Shown piece by piece: positions 34,912 to 43,766 of a stretch of 64,000 nt of DNA; within the stretch, counting starts at the first letter, position 1, and every line of letters starts with the position of its first letter. The DNA is from Palleronia aestuarii (GTDB lineage: Bacteria > Pseudomonadota > Alphaproteobacteria > Rhodobacterales > Rhodobacteraceae). The position numbers and the translations under genes were made by a program. Under the pieces are notes generated by a model. It made no database searches, was not told the DNA's origin, and was given only the letters and a program-made list of their open reading frames with translations. Location: assembly GCF_003253995.1 (NCBI RefSeq), contig NZ_QKZL01000010.1, positions 52,647 through 116,646 on the forward strand, given 5' to 3'.

Positions 34912-36303
34912 TCAGCCCGGCGTTTCGCGCATCTGCGCGGCGGGTTTCTTCACGGCGCCCAGCGCGTCGATGAAGCGGTTCCCCCATTCGAAGATATCGG
35001 TGTTGCGGACGACCTCCATGAGCGCGGCGTGGCGGGAGCGGCGCTCCTCGAGGGGCATGGTCAGTCCCTTCTCGATCGCATCGCCGACATCCTCCGCGTC
35101 GTAGGGGTTCACGATCAGCGCGTCGGTCATCTGCTCGGCCGCCCCGGCCCCGCGCGACAGGACGAGGACGCCCGGATCGTCGGGATCCTGCGCGGCGACG
35201 AATTCCTTCGCGACGAGATTCATCCCGTCGGCGAGCGGCGTCACGAGGCCCACCGACGCCATCCGGTAGAGCGGCACGAGCGTTTCACGCGGGACGGACC
35301 GCACGACGAACCGGATCGGGGTCCAGTCGATCTCCCCGTACTGGCCGTTGATGCGTCCCGACAGGGCCTCGAGCTCCCGCGTGATCTCCTGGTAAGCCAT
35401 CACCGATTCCCGCGAGGGCGGCGTGATCTGCAGGAGGGTGGCCCGTGGCGAGCAGGGATCGCGGCGCGCGAGATAGGTGCTGAAGCCGCGGAACCGATGG
35501 GGAATGCCCTTCGAGTAATCCAGCCGGTCCACGCCGAGGATCAGCCTCGCATCGGCCCGGATATGCACCGGGTCGTGCGCGGGGGGCGTCTTTGCGATGT
35601 CCGCGAATGTCTTGCCGTCGATGCCGATGGGGAAGGAGCGGACCTTGAAGATCGATCCGTCGAGCTTCACCCGGCCGTCGAGCAGCATCTCGCCCGACGG
35701 GTGCCGCCGGTAGGCATCGAGGCAGCGGGCGACATCCGCCTCGGTCTGCAATCCGACGAGGTCGAAGGCCGCGAACCACTGGTAGAACTCGTCGCTCTCC
35801 GTGAGAGCGGAGATGTCGGCGGCGGCCGGGAACGGGATGTGCAAGAACATCCCCACACGGGCCGCGACACCAAGCCGGCGCAATTCGAGCGCGAGCGGGA
35901 GGAAATGGTAGTCGTGGACCCAGATCCGGTCCTCGGGCCCGACGATCTGCGCCAGCATCCGCGCGACCCGCGCGTTGACGGCGCGGTAGCCGTCCGCGTA
36001 CCGGCGCTCCATCGCCAGGAGGTCCGTGCGGTGATGGCAGAGCGGCCAGAGGACGGAATTGGCGTAGCCGAGATAGTAATCGGCATGTTCGTCCTCGGTC
36101 AGATCGAAGGTCGCCTTCTCGTACCGCTCTTCGCCCGCGACGGGCTGGAAGGTCTCGGACGGCTCGTCAGCGAAATCGCTCGCGGCCCCGATCCAGAGAC
36201 CGCCGCGTTCGGCCAGCAATTCGTGCAGGGCCACGACCAGCCCGCCGGAGGGCGGCCCCTCGGTCGGTATGCGGTTCGACAGGACGATGAGGCGGCCCGG
36301 CAT
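34912..36303 (-). CDS. otsA: Trehalose-6-phosphate synthase
   Basis: Transfers glucose from a UDP- or other NDP-glucose to glucose 6-phosphate. The 463-residue GT20 enzyme shows LIVLSNRIPTEGPPSGGLV with the N-terminal Gly loop, IWVHDYHFLPLALELRRLG, GVDRLDYSKGIPHRF and NLVAKEFVAAQ with the C-terminal donor-binding Glu. The first base of its ATG is the last base of the otsB stop (TGATG), so the pair is coupled. It makes the compatible solute trehalose with OtsB. Confidence 0.96.
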   Translation of the reverse strand: MPGRLIVLSNRIPTEGPPSGGLVVALHELLAERGGLWIGAASDFADEPSETFQPVAGEERYEKATFDLTEDEHADYYLGYANSVLWPLCHHRTDLLAMERRYADGYRAVNARVARMLAQIVGPEDRIWVHDYHFLPLALELRRLGVAARVGMFLHIPFPAAADISALTESDEFYQWFAAFDLVGLQTEADVARCLDAYRRHPSGEMLLDGRVKLDGSIFKVRSFPIGIDGKTFADIAKTPPAHDPVHIRADARLILGVDRLDYSKGIPHRFRGFSTYLARRDPCSPRATLLQITPPSRESVMAYQEITRELEALSGRINGQYGEIDWTPIRFVVRSVPRETLVPLYRMASVGLVTPLADGMNLVAKEFVAAQDPDDPGVLVLSRGAGAAEQMTDALIVNPYDAEDVGDAIEKGLTMPLEERRSRHAALMEVVRNTDIFEWGNRFIDALGAVKKPAAQMRETPG

Positions 36304-37103
36304 CAGGCGTCCTCCGCCCGGTCGGCCCAGCGCGCGAGGGTGTCGTGCACGGCCGGGACGTCGGGGACCCGGCAGGCGGCCGAGGTGTCGCCGTCCCCGA
36401 CTTTAATCGCGAGACCGCCGAGCTCGTCGGCCACCGCGAACATCTCCTCGTCGGTCCGGTCGTCGCCGATCGCCACCGGCACGCGGCCCTGCCATGTCTC
36501 CATCAGGTGCCGCACCGCGTCGCTCTTGGAGACGGTCTCGGGCATCAGCTCCAGCGCCATCTTGGACGGGCGTACGACGAAGCCGGTCAGATGCCGCGCC
36601 ATCTCGTCGAGCATCGCGGCGCAGTCGGCCTCGCGATCGGGGGCGGCGCGGTAATGCAGGACGAGGCTCGCGGGTTTTTCCTCCAGGAGGAGGCCGTCGT
36701 TCCGGTCCGTCCACGCGGCGAGCTCGTCGCGCACGGTGCGCAGCGTATCGCCCTGCCCGTGATCCACGACCGATCGCTTGCCCTCGATGCGCCGTTCGGC
36801 GCCGTGGGAGCCGACGAGGATGCCGTCGTAATCCGGCAGCATTCGCTCCAGATCCGCCAGTCCCCGTCCGGAGACGATGGCCGTGGCGTTTCCGGACGCG
36901 GCCCGAAGCCGGGCGAGGAGGGTTTCGGTTCCGGGGGGGAGTTCGACCGCATCGGGCCTGGCCGCGATCTCCACGAGCGTGCCGTCGAAATCGAGAAAGA
37001 GGGCCGTGCGATCGAGATCCGGCAGATCCAAGGGCTCGAAGTGCGGTGTCGACGTCCGCTCCGCTGGACCGCCATTGGCATCTCGCCGTCGGAACTCTTC
37101 CAT
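36303..37103 (-). CDS. otsB: Trehalose-6-phosphate phosphatase
   Basis: Dephosphorylates trehalose 6-phosphate. The 266-residue HAD-superfamily protein has the nucleophile motif ALFLDFDGTLVEIA (DxDGT), the second motif IVSGRGLADLE and the metal-binding AIGDDRTDEEMF. The start at 37103 (MEEFRRRDANGG) is preceded by a GAAGGAGAAGG-like ribosome site. It is the first gene of the otsB-otsA operon, divergent from the gluconate-dehydrogenase genes across 454 bp. Confidence 0.95.
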   Translation of the reverse strand: MEEFRRRDANGGPAERTSTPHFEPLDLPDLDRTALFLDFDGTLVEIAARPDAVELPPGTETLLARLRAASGNATAIVSGRGLADLERMLPDYDGILVGSHGAERRIEGKRSVVDHGQGDTLRTVRDELAAWTDRNDGLLLEEKPASLVLHYRAAPDREADCAAMLDEMARHLTGFVVRPSKMALELMPETVSKSDAVRHLMETWQGRVPVAIGDDRTDEEMFAVADELGGLAIKVGDGDTSAACRVPDVPAVHDTLARWADRAEDA

Positions 37104-37128
37104 TGCCTTCTCCTTGTTGCACAACCTC

Positions 37129-37153
37129 AACGCGGTTCGGGCGTTTATGTTCT
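37129..37153 (-). promoter_or_regulatory. Possible EcfG-type stress promoter for otsBA
   Basis: On the minus strand AGAAC (37153-37149) is followed after 16 bases by CGTT (37132-37129). The general-stress sigma EcfG consensus is GGAAC-N16/17-CGTT, so only the first base differs. A start near 37122 would leave a leader of about 20 bases. Trehalose genes are classic members of that regulon, but some Rhodobacterales lack EcfG. Confidence 0.3.
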
Positions 37154-37491
37154 CACCGGAATGGCCCGGTACACATTTGTACGCCGCGAGCGTTCGGTGC
37201 CGTTGCCGCAACCGCGGGGGTCTTTCTTCGGGACGCCGGAACCCGGGTGCAGACGGCGCGGGAAACTCCCTGATGCGCGGGCCGGATCGAGGTCTTCCTC
37301 AGCGTCCGTGGCAGTTCGGAAGCTGCCCATTCAGGGATCGCAGGGATCTTTTCTGGACGGCCCCTTCCCAGGGGACAACCACCCCGTCACGGCCTGATTA
37401 AAAGGGGGAATGGGACCGTCACGCCCGATCCCGCCGGTCCGCGACATGGCCGGATGACACCGGGCGACAAGACATCGCGGACATTCAAGGT

Positions 37492-37516
37492 GGAACCGAT
37501 GGGGTGTGATGACGTA
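37492..37516 (+). promoter_or_regulatory. Possible EcfG-type promoter for the gluconate dehydrogenase operon
   Basis: GGAAC (37492-37496), 16 bases, then CGTA (37513-37516), one mismatch from the GGAAC-N16-CGTT consensus. It lies 42 bp before the first ATG, whose ribosome site GGGAGG is at 37542-37547. Low specificity of such short motifs limits confidence. Confidence 0.25.
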
Positions 37517-37557
37517 GGGTAACAGAGATGTGAAATGAACCGGGAGGTACGACGACG

Positions 37558-38277
37558 ATGATCGATCGACATTTTGGCAGATCCTCCCGCCGCGGATTTC
37601 TCGCGGGAATATCGTCCCTGGCGATCACGCTCCCCGTGTTTGCGCGCGAGTACAGCGGCGCGGTTCCCTGGCATCCGAAGGAAGCGGTCCCCCCGAACGC
37701 CTTCGATCCCGCGGCCCGTTTCCTCGACGATGAGGAGCGCGCCTTCGTGACCGCCGCCGTCGATCGCCTGATCCCCGCCGACGAGTTCCCCTCTGCCTCC
37801 GAACTCGGTGTCGTCGATTTCATCGACGCGCAACTGGCCGGCTTCTACGGCCGGGGCGAGATCTACTACATGGAGGGGCCGTTCGAGGACGGACTGCCCA
37901 CGCAGGGTTATCAGGCCGAGGCGCCCGCCCTGCTCTACCGGCAGGCCATCGCCGATATCCGGGCCGGCCTCTCGCAGGCCGGTCAGCCCGACTTCGTCGA
38001 TCTCTCGCCTGAGGACCAGGACGAGTTGCTCACCAACCTGTCGGAAGGCGCGGGAGACCTGGAGCATACCGACGGCAAGACCTTCTTCGACACGCTCTGG
38101 CAGAACACGCTCGAGGGCTATTTCGGGGACCCTGTACATGGCGGAAACCGCAACATGGAGGCGTGGCGCATGATCGGATTTCCCGGAGCCCGCTACGATT
38201 ACCGGCCATGGGTCGATCATGGCGGCAAGCCCCTGACCTTCGAGCCGGTCTCCGTCGGCGGGAGGTTGACGCAATGA
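37558..38277 (+). CDS. Gluconate 2-dehydrogenase subunit 3 family protein (Tat-exported)
   Basis: Small subunit (239 residues) of a membrane-bound GMC-type dehydrogenase. The N-terminus SSRRGFLAGISSLAITLPVFA is a twin-arginine signal. The mature part contains FLDDEERAFVTAAVDRLIPADEFP and a C-terminal WRMIGFPGARYDYRPW that is typical of subunit 3. As in related complexes, it likely carries the signal-less flavoprotein across the membrane by co-export. Its stop overlaps the start of the flavoprotein gene (ATGA). Confidence 0.93.
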   Translation: MIDRHFGRSSRRGFLAGISSLAITLPVFAREYSGAVPWHPKEAVPPNAFDPAARFLDDEERAFVTAAVDRLIPADEFPSASELGVVDFIDAQLAGFYGRGEIYYMEGPFEDGLPTQGYQAEAPALLYRQAIADIRAGLSQAGQPDFVDLSPEDQDELLTNLSEGAGDLEHTDGKTFFDTLWQNTLEGYFGDPVHGGNRNMEAWRMIGFPGARYDYRPWVDHGGKPLTFEPVSVGGRLTQ

Positions 38278-40037
38278 AGACGCTTCCCGAACGCGACGTG
38301 GTCATCGTGGGCTTCGGCTGGACCGGTGCCATCGTGGCCGAGCAACTGACGCTCGAAGGGCTCGACGTGCTCGCGCTCGAACGCGGCGTCTGGGCCGATA
38401 CCTCCACCGATTACGCGGTGAACAACGCCCAGGACGAGGTCCGCTATCGCTACCGCGACGAGCTGTTCGAGGACCTGTCGCGCGAGACGCTGACGTTCCG
38501 CAACACCACGGACCAGAGCGCGCTGCCGATGCGGATGCTGGGCTCCTTCCTGCCCGGCACCAACGTGGGCGGCTCGATCACCCACTGGAACGGGCAGGCC
38601 TGGCGGTTCCTGCCATCGGACTTCCAGGCGCGCAGCCACAACCTCGAACGCTACGGCGAGGGGATCTTCGGCGAGAACATGACGGTGCAGGATTGGGGCG
38701 TCACCTATGACGAGCTCGAGCCGCATTACGACACGTTCGACAAGATCTGCGGGATCTCCGGCAAGGCCGGAAACCTCAACGGCGAGATCCAGGAGGGCGG
38801 CAACCCGTTCGAGGGCGCGCGGTCGAGCGAATATCCGAACCCGCCGATGGAGATGGTGGCCGCGCCGCTGAAGTTCGCGGCCGCGGCGCGGGAGCTCGGC
38901 TACAAGCCCTTCCCCGGCCCCTCGGCCAACATGAGCCAGGCCTACACCAACCCTCTCGGCGTGCAGCTCGCCCCCTGTTCCTATTGCGGGTTCTGCGAGA
39001 AATACGCCTGCGGCAACTATTCCAAGGCCACGGCGCTCACCACGATCGTCCCGGCCCTGATGCGGCGGGACAACTTCACGCTCCGGACGGGCGCGATGGT
39101 GCTCAGGGTCGAGAAGGACGCCCAGAACACGCGGGCAACCGGCGTCACCTATATCGATTCCGAGGGGCAGGAATACTTCCAGCCGGCGCAGATGGTGGTT
39201 CTCTGCACCTACATCACCCACAACGTGAACCTGCTTTTGCAATCGCAGATCGGCGAGCCCTACGATCCCAGCACGGGCCGCGGCAATGTCGGGCGCAACT
39301 ACGCCTACCAGGCGATGTCGGGCGCGGACGTCTTCTACGACGATTTCGCCGTGAACCCCTATATCGGGGCAGGCGCGCTCGGTCAGGTGATCGACGAGTT
39401 CAACGGCGACAATTTCGACCATACCGGTCTCGGCTTCATCGGCGGCGGCTACATCGCGCAGTGGCAGACGAATGGCCGGCCGATCGAACACCATCCGGTC
39501 CCCGAGGGCACCCCGAAATTCGGCGCCGGCTGGAAGAAGGCCGTGCGCGAGAACTACAACCACACGATCGGCGTGGGCGCGCACGGGGCGGTGATGAGCC
39601 ACCGGGGCAATTACCTCGACCTCGATCCGACCTACAAGGACGCCTATGGCCGGCCGCTCATGCGGCTGACCTTCGACTACAAGCCCAACGAGATCGCCAT
39701 GTCGGCGCACCTGACCGAGAAGGTCGCCGGGATCGCGCGGGCGATGGGCGGCCGCGAGGTCAAGGTGAGCGAGATGAAGGTGCCCTACGACATCGCGCCC
39801 TACCAGACGACGCACAATACGGGCGGCCACATCATGGGCGAGACGCCCACCGACAGCGTGACCAACAAGTACAACCAGAGCTGGGACCTGCCCAACCTGT
39901 TCCTGATGGGGGCGGGCAACTTCCCGCAGAACCCCGGCTACAACCCGACCGGAACCGTCGCGGCGCTGGCCTATCACTCGATGCAGGCCGTTCGCGAACG
40001 CTATCTCCGCGATCCCGGACCGTTGGTGCAGGCATGA
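38274..40037 (+). CDS. GMC-family FAD dehydrogenase, large subunit (gluconate 2-dehydrogenase type)
   Basis: Flavoprotein subunit of 587 residues that oxidises a sugar, sugar acid or alcohol in the periplasm. It has the FAD-binding VVIVGFGWTGAIVAEQL at the N-terminus, GTNVGGSITHWNGQAWRF, a Cys-rich CSYCGFCEKYACGNYSKA segment near residue 237 (possible [3Fe-4S] or structural Cys cluster) and the C-terminal GAGNFPQNPGYNPTGTVAALA. It has no signal peptide of its own, in line with hitch-hiking on subunit 3. The start overlaps the upstream stop and its stop overlaps the cytochrome start. The substrate is not determined; gluconate is by homology only. Confidence 0.92.
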   Translation: MKTLPERDVVIVGFGWTGAIVAEQLTLEGLDVLALERGVWADTSTDYAVNNAQDEVRYRYRDELFEDLSRETLTFRNTTDQSALPMRMLGSFLPGTNVGGSITHWNGQAWRFLPSDFQARSHNLERYGEGIFGENMTVQDWGVTYDELEPHYDTFDKICGISGKAGNLNGEIQEGGNPFEGARSSEYPNPPMEMVAAPLKFAAAARELGYKPFPGPSANMSQAYTNPLGVQLAPCSYCGFCEKYACGNYSKATALTTIVPALMRRDNFTLRTGAMVLRVEKDAQNTRATGVTYIDSEGQEYFQPAQMVVLCTYITHNVNLLLQSQIGEPYDPSTGRGNVGRNYAYQAMSGADVFYDDFAVNPYIGAGALGQVIDEFNGDNFDHTGLGFIGGGYIAQWQTNGRPIEHHPVPEGTPKFGAGWKKAVRENYNHTIGVGAHGAVMSHRGNYLDLDPTYKDAYGRPLMRLTFDYKPNEIAMSAHLTEKVAGIARAMGGREVKVSEMKVPYDIAPYQTTHNTGGHIMGETPTDSVTNKYNQSWDLPNLFLMGAGNFPQNPGYNPTGTVAALAYHSMQAVRERYLRDPGPLVQA

Positions 40038-41251
40038 AGACACATCTCTCCGCCCTTTGCCTCGCGACCGCCCTGCCCGCCGCGGCCGTCGCGCAGGACG
40101 CCAATACCTGGTCGACGATCGAGCGCGGCCTCTATCTCACGCGGATCGGCGATTGCGCCGCGTGCCACACGGTCGAGGAGGACGCGCCCTATGCCGGCGG
40201 GCTGGGGCTGCCCACGCCGTTCGGGACGATCTATGCCGCGAACCTCACGCCCGACGAGGACACGGGCCTCGGCGACTGGACCGCGGACGATTTCCACACC
40301 GCGATGTCCCGAGGCATCCGCCCCGACGGCACGCGTCTCTATCCAGCCTTCCCCTACACGCATTTCACCTACGTCACGCGGGACGATACCGACGCGATCT
40401 ATGCCTATCTGCAGACCGTCGATCCGGTGCGCGACCGTGTGCCCGAGGCCGATATTCCCTGGCCCCTCTCCGTGCGGACCGCCATGCGCGGCTGGAACAT
40501 GCTGTTCTTCGAGGAGGGCGAGCTCGCGCCCGTCGCCGACAAGTCCGACACCTGGAATCGCGGGCGGTACCTCGTCGAGGGGCTCGCGCATTGCTCGGCC
40601 TGCCATTCGCCCCGCAACATCGCGGGCGCGGAGAAGGACGGCGCGCAAAGCTATACCGGCGGGGTGATCGAAGGCTGGTTCGCGCCCTCCCTGCGCGACG
40701 GCACGGGCGGCGAGGGTCTCGGCGACTGGAGCGAAGAGGAGCTGGCGGACTTCCTGCGCCACGGGCGCAACGGGCGAACGGCGGCCTTCGGCCCGATGGC
40801 CGAAGTGGTCGACCTGTCGACGCGCTGGCTCACCGACGACGATCTCGAGGCCGTCGTGACCTACGTGAAGGACCTGCCCTTCGACGCGGTCGACGCGGAG
40901 GCGCCGGAAGCGCTTGCCGCGGACGATCCGACGATGACGCAGGGCGAGGATATCTACGCCACGCAATGCGCGGCCTGCCACGGGATCGAGGGCGACGGCA
41001 TCGAGAACCAGTTCGGCGCCATCGCGGGATCCTCGCTGGTGCAATCCTCGAACCCACGGACCGTGGTCAGGATGGTACTCGAGGGCGCGCGGTCCGTCCC
41101 GACCGACGCGTATCCGACGCCGCACGCCATGCCGGCCTTCGACTGGAAGCTGACCGACGAGGACGTGGCCGCCGTCACGACCTATGTCCGCAACGCGTTC
41201 GGCAACGCCGCCTCCCCCGTCGATGCCGATACGGTGGCCGATATCAGGTGA
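40034..41251 (+). CDS. Triheme cytochrome c subunit of GMC dehydrogenase
   Basis: Electron-transfer subunit, 405 residues, with a Sec signal (cleavage after AVAQ near residue 21). It has three c-type heme motifs, GDCAACHTVE (about residue 40), HCSACHSPRN (about 190) and QCAACHGIEGDG (about 315), each followed by domains of alternating Met/His ligands. It would pass electrons from the flavoprotein to ubiquinone or a terminal oxidase. No clear C-terminal membrane helix is visible, so attachment is unclear. It is the last gene of the coupled three-gene operon. Confidence 0.94.
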   Translation: MKTHLSALCLATALPAAAVAQDANTWSTIERGLYLTRIGDCAACHTVEEDAPYAGGLGLPTPFGTIYAANLTPDEDTGLGDWTADDFHTAMSRGIRPDGTRLYPAFPYTHFTYVTRDDTDAIYAYLQTVDPVRDRVPEADIPWPLSVRTAMRGWNMLFFEEGELAPVADKSDTWNRGRYLVEGLAHCSACHSPRNIAGAEKDGAQSYTGGVIEGWFAPSLRDGTGGEGLGDWSEEELADFLRHGRNGRTAAFGPMAEVVDLSTRWLTDDDLEAVVTYVKDLPFDAVDAEAPEALAADDPTMTQGEDIYATQCAACHGIEGDGIENQFGAIAGSSLVQSSNPRTVVRMVLEGARSVPTDAYPTPHAMPAFDWKLTDEDVAAVTTYVRNAFGNAASPVDADTVADIR

Positions 41252-41368
41252 GCGCTCTACAGGTTGCCCGACGGGGACTTCCGGGAACCCGGACACTGAC
41301 GGAGGCTACGGCCGGGAGGTCGTGACTTCCGGAAGTTCCCGCCCCCGGCGGGCCGACCCGCTCCGGGA

Positions 41369-41770
41369 TCAAGCGCCGGGAATGCGGGCGACGACCTTGA
41401 TCTCGAAGTCGAAGCCCGCCAGCCACGTCACGCCGACCGCGGTCCAGGCCGGGAACGGCCGGCTCGGGAAATAGCGCTCCTTGACCGGCATGAGATCGGG
41501 AAATTGTGCCTCCGGATCGGTGTGGAAGGTCGTGACGTCGATGACGTCGTCGAAGCTGCACCCGGCCGCGTCGAGCACGGCCTCGAGGTTCCTGAAGGCC
41601 CGATCGACCTGCGCGGGATAGGTTTCCTCGGGGGAGCCGTCCTCGCGGCTTCCGACCTGGCCGGAGACGAAGAGCAGGTCGCCCGATCGCACGGCGGGAG
41701 AATAGCCGTGCTGATCGTAAAGCGCGTGGCGGGCGGACGCGGCGGGGTAGATCGGCTGACGCGGGTCCAT
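41369..41770 (-). CDS. RidA/YjgF-family protein lacking the catalytic Arg
   Basis: 133-residue RidA-fold protein (SGDLLFVSGQVG near the N-terminus, FRNLEAVLDAAGCSFDDVIDVTTF in the middle). In enamine/imine deaminase RidA the active-site Arg lies in a PARSxVEV segment; here it reads PAWTAVGV, with Trp instead of Arg. The protein is thus probably not an imine deaminase and fits one of the other Rid subfamilies with other hydrolytic or binding roles. It is divergent from a TetR gene with two palindromic operators between them, so it is likely a repressed target. Confidence 0.85.
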   Translation of the reverse strand: MDPRQPIYPAASARHALYDQHGYSPAVRSGDLLFVSGQVGSREDGSPEETYPAQVDRAFRNLEAVLDAAGCSFDDVIDVTTFHTDPEAQFPDLMPVKERYFPSRPFPAWTAVGVTWLAGFDFEIKVVARIPGA

Positions 41771-41839
41771 CGGGGACTCCTTTTCCTGGCTTCATGCGAT
41801 GCGCAGGCCGCGCGATGGCTTTCACGCGGCACCAATTTC

Positions 41840-41856
41840 ACATACGCTATGTATGT
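41840..41856. promoter_or_regulatory. TetR operator 1 (near-perfect palindrome)
   Basis: ACATACGCTATGTATGT: arms ACATACG and TGTATGT around CTA, one mismatched pair. It is the same half-site as the perfect palindrome 28 bp further on, placed between the divergent RidA-like and TetR genes. Confidence 0.65.
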
Positions 41857-41867
41857 CGGAGCTATTC

Positions 41868-41884
41868 ACATACGTCGCGTATGT
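41868..41884. promoter_or_regulatory. TetR operator 2 (perfect palindrome)
   Basis: ACATACGTCGCGTATGT: arms ACATACG/CGTATGT around TCG, perfectly symmetric. Centre-to-centre distance to operator 1 is 28 bp, and the tetR start is 40 bp away. Two copies of one half-site in a divergent TetR promoter strongly suggest autoregulation. Confidence 0.7.
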
Positions 41885-41923
41885 CAATGCGCCGCACGAG
41901 GCAGGTGTCGGTAGGGAGAGCGC

Positions 41924-42535
41924 ATGGCCAGGCGAACGCGCGCCGAGATGCTGGACGAGACGCGGCGAAAGCTGCTGGCTTCGGCCCGTGCGGCCTTTGC
42001 GGCGAAGGGGTTCCACGAGACGTCGATGGACGATCTCACGTCGGCGGTCGGCCTGACCCGCGGCGCGCTCTACCACCATTTCGGGGACAAGACGGGCCTC
42101 TTCGCGGCCGTGGTCGATCAGATCGACGCCGAGATGGCGCAGCGCGCACGCAGCCTCGCCGCGGCCGAGGACACGTTGTGGCGCGCCCTTCTCGCGGAAG
42201 GCGGGGCCTATATCGAGATGGCCCTCGATGCGGAGGTGCAGCGCATCGTCCTGCGCGACGGCCCCGCGGTGCTGGGCGACCCGGCCCGTTGGCCCAGCCA
42301 GAACCGCTGCCTCGACGCGACCCGCGAGGCGGTCACGCAGCTTCTCTCCGAGGGGGTGCTGCGGGCGGTGGATATCGAGGCCGCCTCGCGCCTCCTGAAC
42401 GGCGCCGCGCTCAATGCGGCCCTCTGGATCGCGTCCTGCGACGACCCGGCGGCGGTGCTGCCGAAAGCGCAGGAGGCGTTCCGGATGCTCGCGGAAGGCC
42501 TGCTCGCCGAGACCGTCCGCGAAGCCGGCGCGTGA
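41924..42535 (+). CDS. TetR/AcrR family regulator
   Basis: 203-residue repressor. The N-terminal helix-turn-helix reads FHETSMDDLTSAVGLTRGALYHHFGDK (too long to be chance), with the family's ALYHHF recognition helix at about residues 44-52. The helical ligand-binding domain follows (residues 60-200). It is transcribed divergently from the RidA-like gene, and the two palindromes between them are its likely operators. The ligand is unknown. Confidence 0.93.
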   Translation: MARRTRAEMLDETRRKLLASARAAFAAKGFHETSMDDLTSAVGLTRGALYHHFGDKTGLFAAVVDQIDAEMAQRARSLAAAEDTLWRALLAEGGAYIEMALDAEVQRIVLRDGPAVLGDPARWPSQNRCLDATREAVTQLLSEGVLRAVDIEAASRLLNGAALNAALWIASCDDPAAVLPKAQEAFRMLAEGLLAETVREAGA

Positions 42536-42608
42536 TCCGGGCCGCTCGCGGGGACGCGCGCCGGTGCCCGCCTCGGTTGCGACGGGACGCCAGTAGGTGC
42601 CGGGCGGA

Positions 42609-43766
42609 TCAGGAGCATGCCGACGAAGACGATCGCCCCCGGTGCATTTCACCCGTGCTCCGTGCCCGGAAGGCCCCGGCAAGGAGCGCGATCCCGGCGA
42701 AACACGTCACCGCCGGCCCGGCGCCGAAACCCGCATTCACCAATCCGAAGAGCGGCGCACCCGCGGTCTGCCCGACGGCGATGGTCAGGAAGCCGACCAT
42801 GAGCCCGGTCGCGGGACGGTCCGGCAGGGCATGCGTGCCCCAGACGAGGTAAACACCGGTCAGCATTACATAGGCCGCGCCGAACACGGCCCCGCCGACC
42901 AGCGTCGGGACGGAACCGAGGCCGAAGCCGACCATCGGGATGCTGGCCGCCATCAGGCCCAGGAACGCCCAGTGCACGCGGTCGAGACCGAACCGGCCGA
43001 CGAGCGTTCCGGCGAGGCCCCCGGAGATCCCGCCGAGGCCGATGCAGGTCCACAGAAGGCCGGTTCCGGTCGGCCCCCAGCCCATCCGCTCGGAGACGAG
43101 CTGGCCGCCGAAGGACCAGAGCGCCGTGCTCGCCGCCCCCATCAGGAAGGACGCGCAGATCAGGCGCACCACCGGACCGTTCATCGGGGGCAGCCCGCCC
43201 GCGCGATTGCCGCCACGAGAGGCGGGGAGCGAGATCGCGGACGCGATGGCGAGGATGAGCGCAACGGCGGCGAAAGCGCCGAAGGCCAGCCGCCACTGCC
43301 CCGTGATGGCGAGGGCAATCGGCCCAGAAAGCGCCACGCCAGCGCTCACCCCGGCATTGATCACGGTATTGGTGAGGTCCTGGCGTCCCTCCTGCACGGC
43401 GGCGGCCACGGCGGCGGCCATGGGCGGAGAGGCGAGACCCGTACTCGACCCGGCCACCACCACGGCGCAGGCGAGGATCAGGGGCGACGGTGCGAGCGCG
43501 ATGCCGGCCATGCCGATGGCGGCGACGAGGGCCGCGCCCACCGCGACCGCCCGCGCGCCGAGCCGTTCGGTCAGGATGGCCGACGCGACGATGGCGACGC
43601 AGTAACCGGCGAAGGAGCCGCCGGAGATGAGGCCGCTGATCGACGGGCCGAGGCCGAGCTCGCCGTCGATCTGCGGCAGGAACAGGCCGAAGGCGAAGCG
43701 GGCGAAGCCGTAGCAGACCGCGATGAGGGCGAAGCCCGTGGCGCCGATGCGAAGGGCGGGGCTCAT
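42609..43766 (-). CDS. MFS transporter (YbfB/YjiJ-like)
   Basis: 385-residue, 12-helix major facilitator protein. The N-terminus LIAVCYGFARFAFGLFLPQID is typical of the YbfB/YjiJ group, and helix pair 2-3 contains GSFAGYCVA and AILTERLG with the basic residue of MFS motif A. The start at 43766 overlaps the stop of the TetR gene (ATGA), so regulator and transporter are one operon. Efflux of a toxic compound sensed by that TetR is the simplest reading (inference). Confidence 0.9.
   Translation of the reverse strand: MSPALRIGATGFALIAVCYGFARFAFGLFLPQIDGELGLGPSISGLISGGSFAGYCVAIVASAILTERLGARAVAVGAALVAAIGMAGIALAPSPLILACAVVVAGSSTGLASPPMAAAVAAAVQEGRQDLTNTVINAGVSAGVALSGPIALAITGQWRLAFGAFAAVALILAIASAISLPASRGGNRAGGLPPMNGPVVRLICASFLMGAASTALWSFGGQLVSERMGWGPTGTGLLWTCIGLGGISGGLAGTLVGRFGLDRVHWAFLGLMAASIPMVGFGLGSVPTLVGGAVFGAAYVMLTGVYLVWGTHALPDRPATGLMVGFLTIAVGQTAGAPLFGLVNAGFGAGPAVTCFAGIALLAGAFRARSTGEMHRGRSSSSACS

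Larger units (their letters stand above)
37104..37557. other. 454-bp divergent intergenic region otsB / gluconate dehydrogenase
   Basis: No supported gene. Contents seen: two EcfG-like promoter candidates facing the two flanking operons, and a short inverted repeat GTACA-CATT-TGTAC at 37169-37182 that could be a repressor site. Confidence 0.5.
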
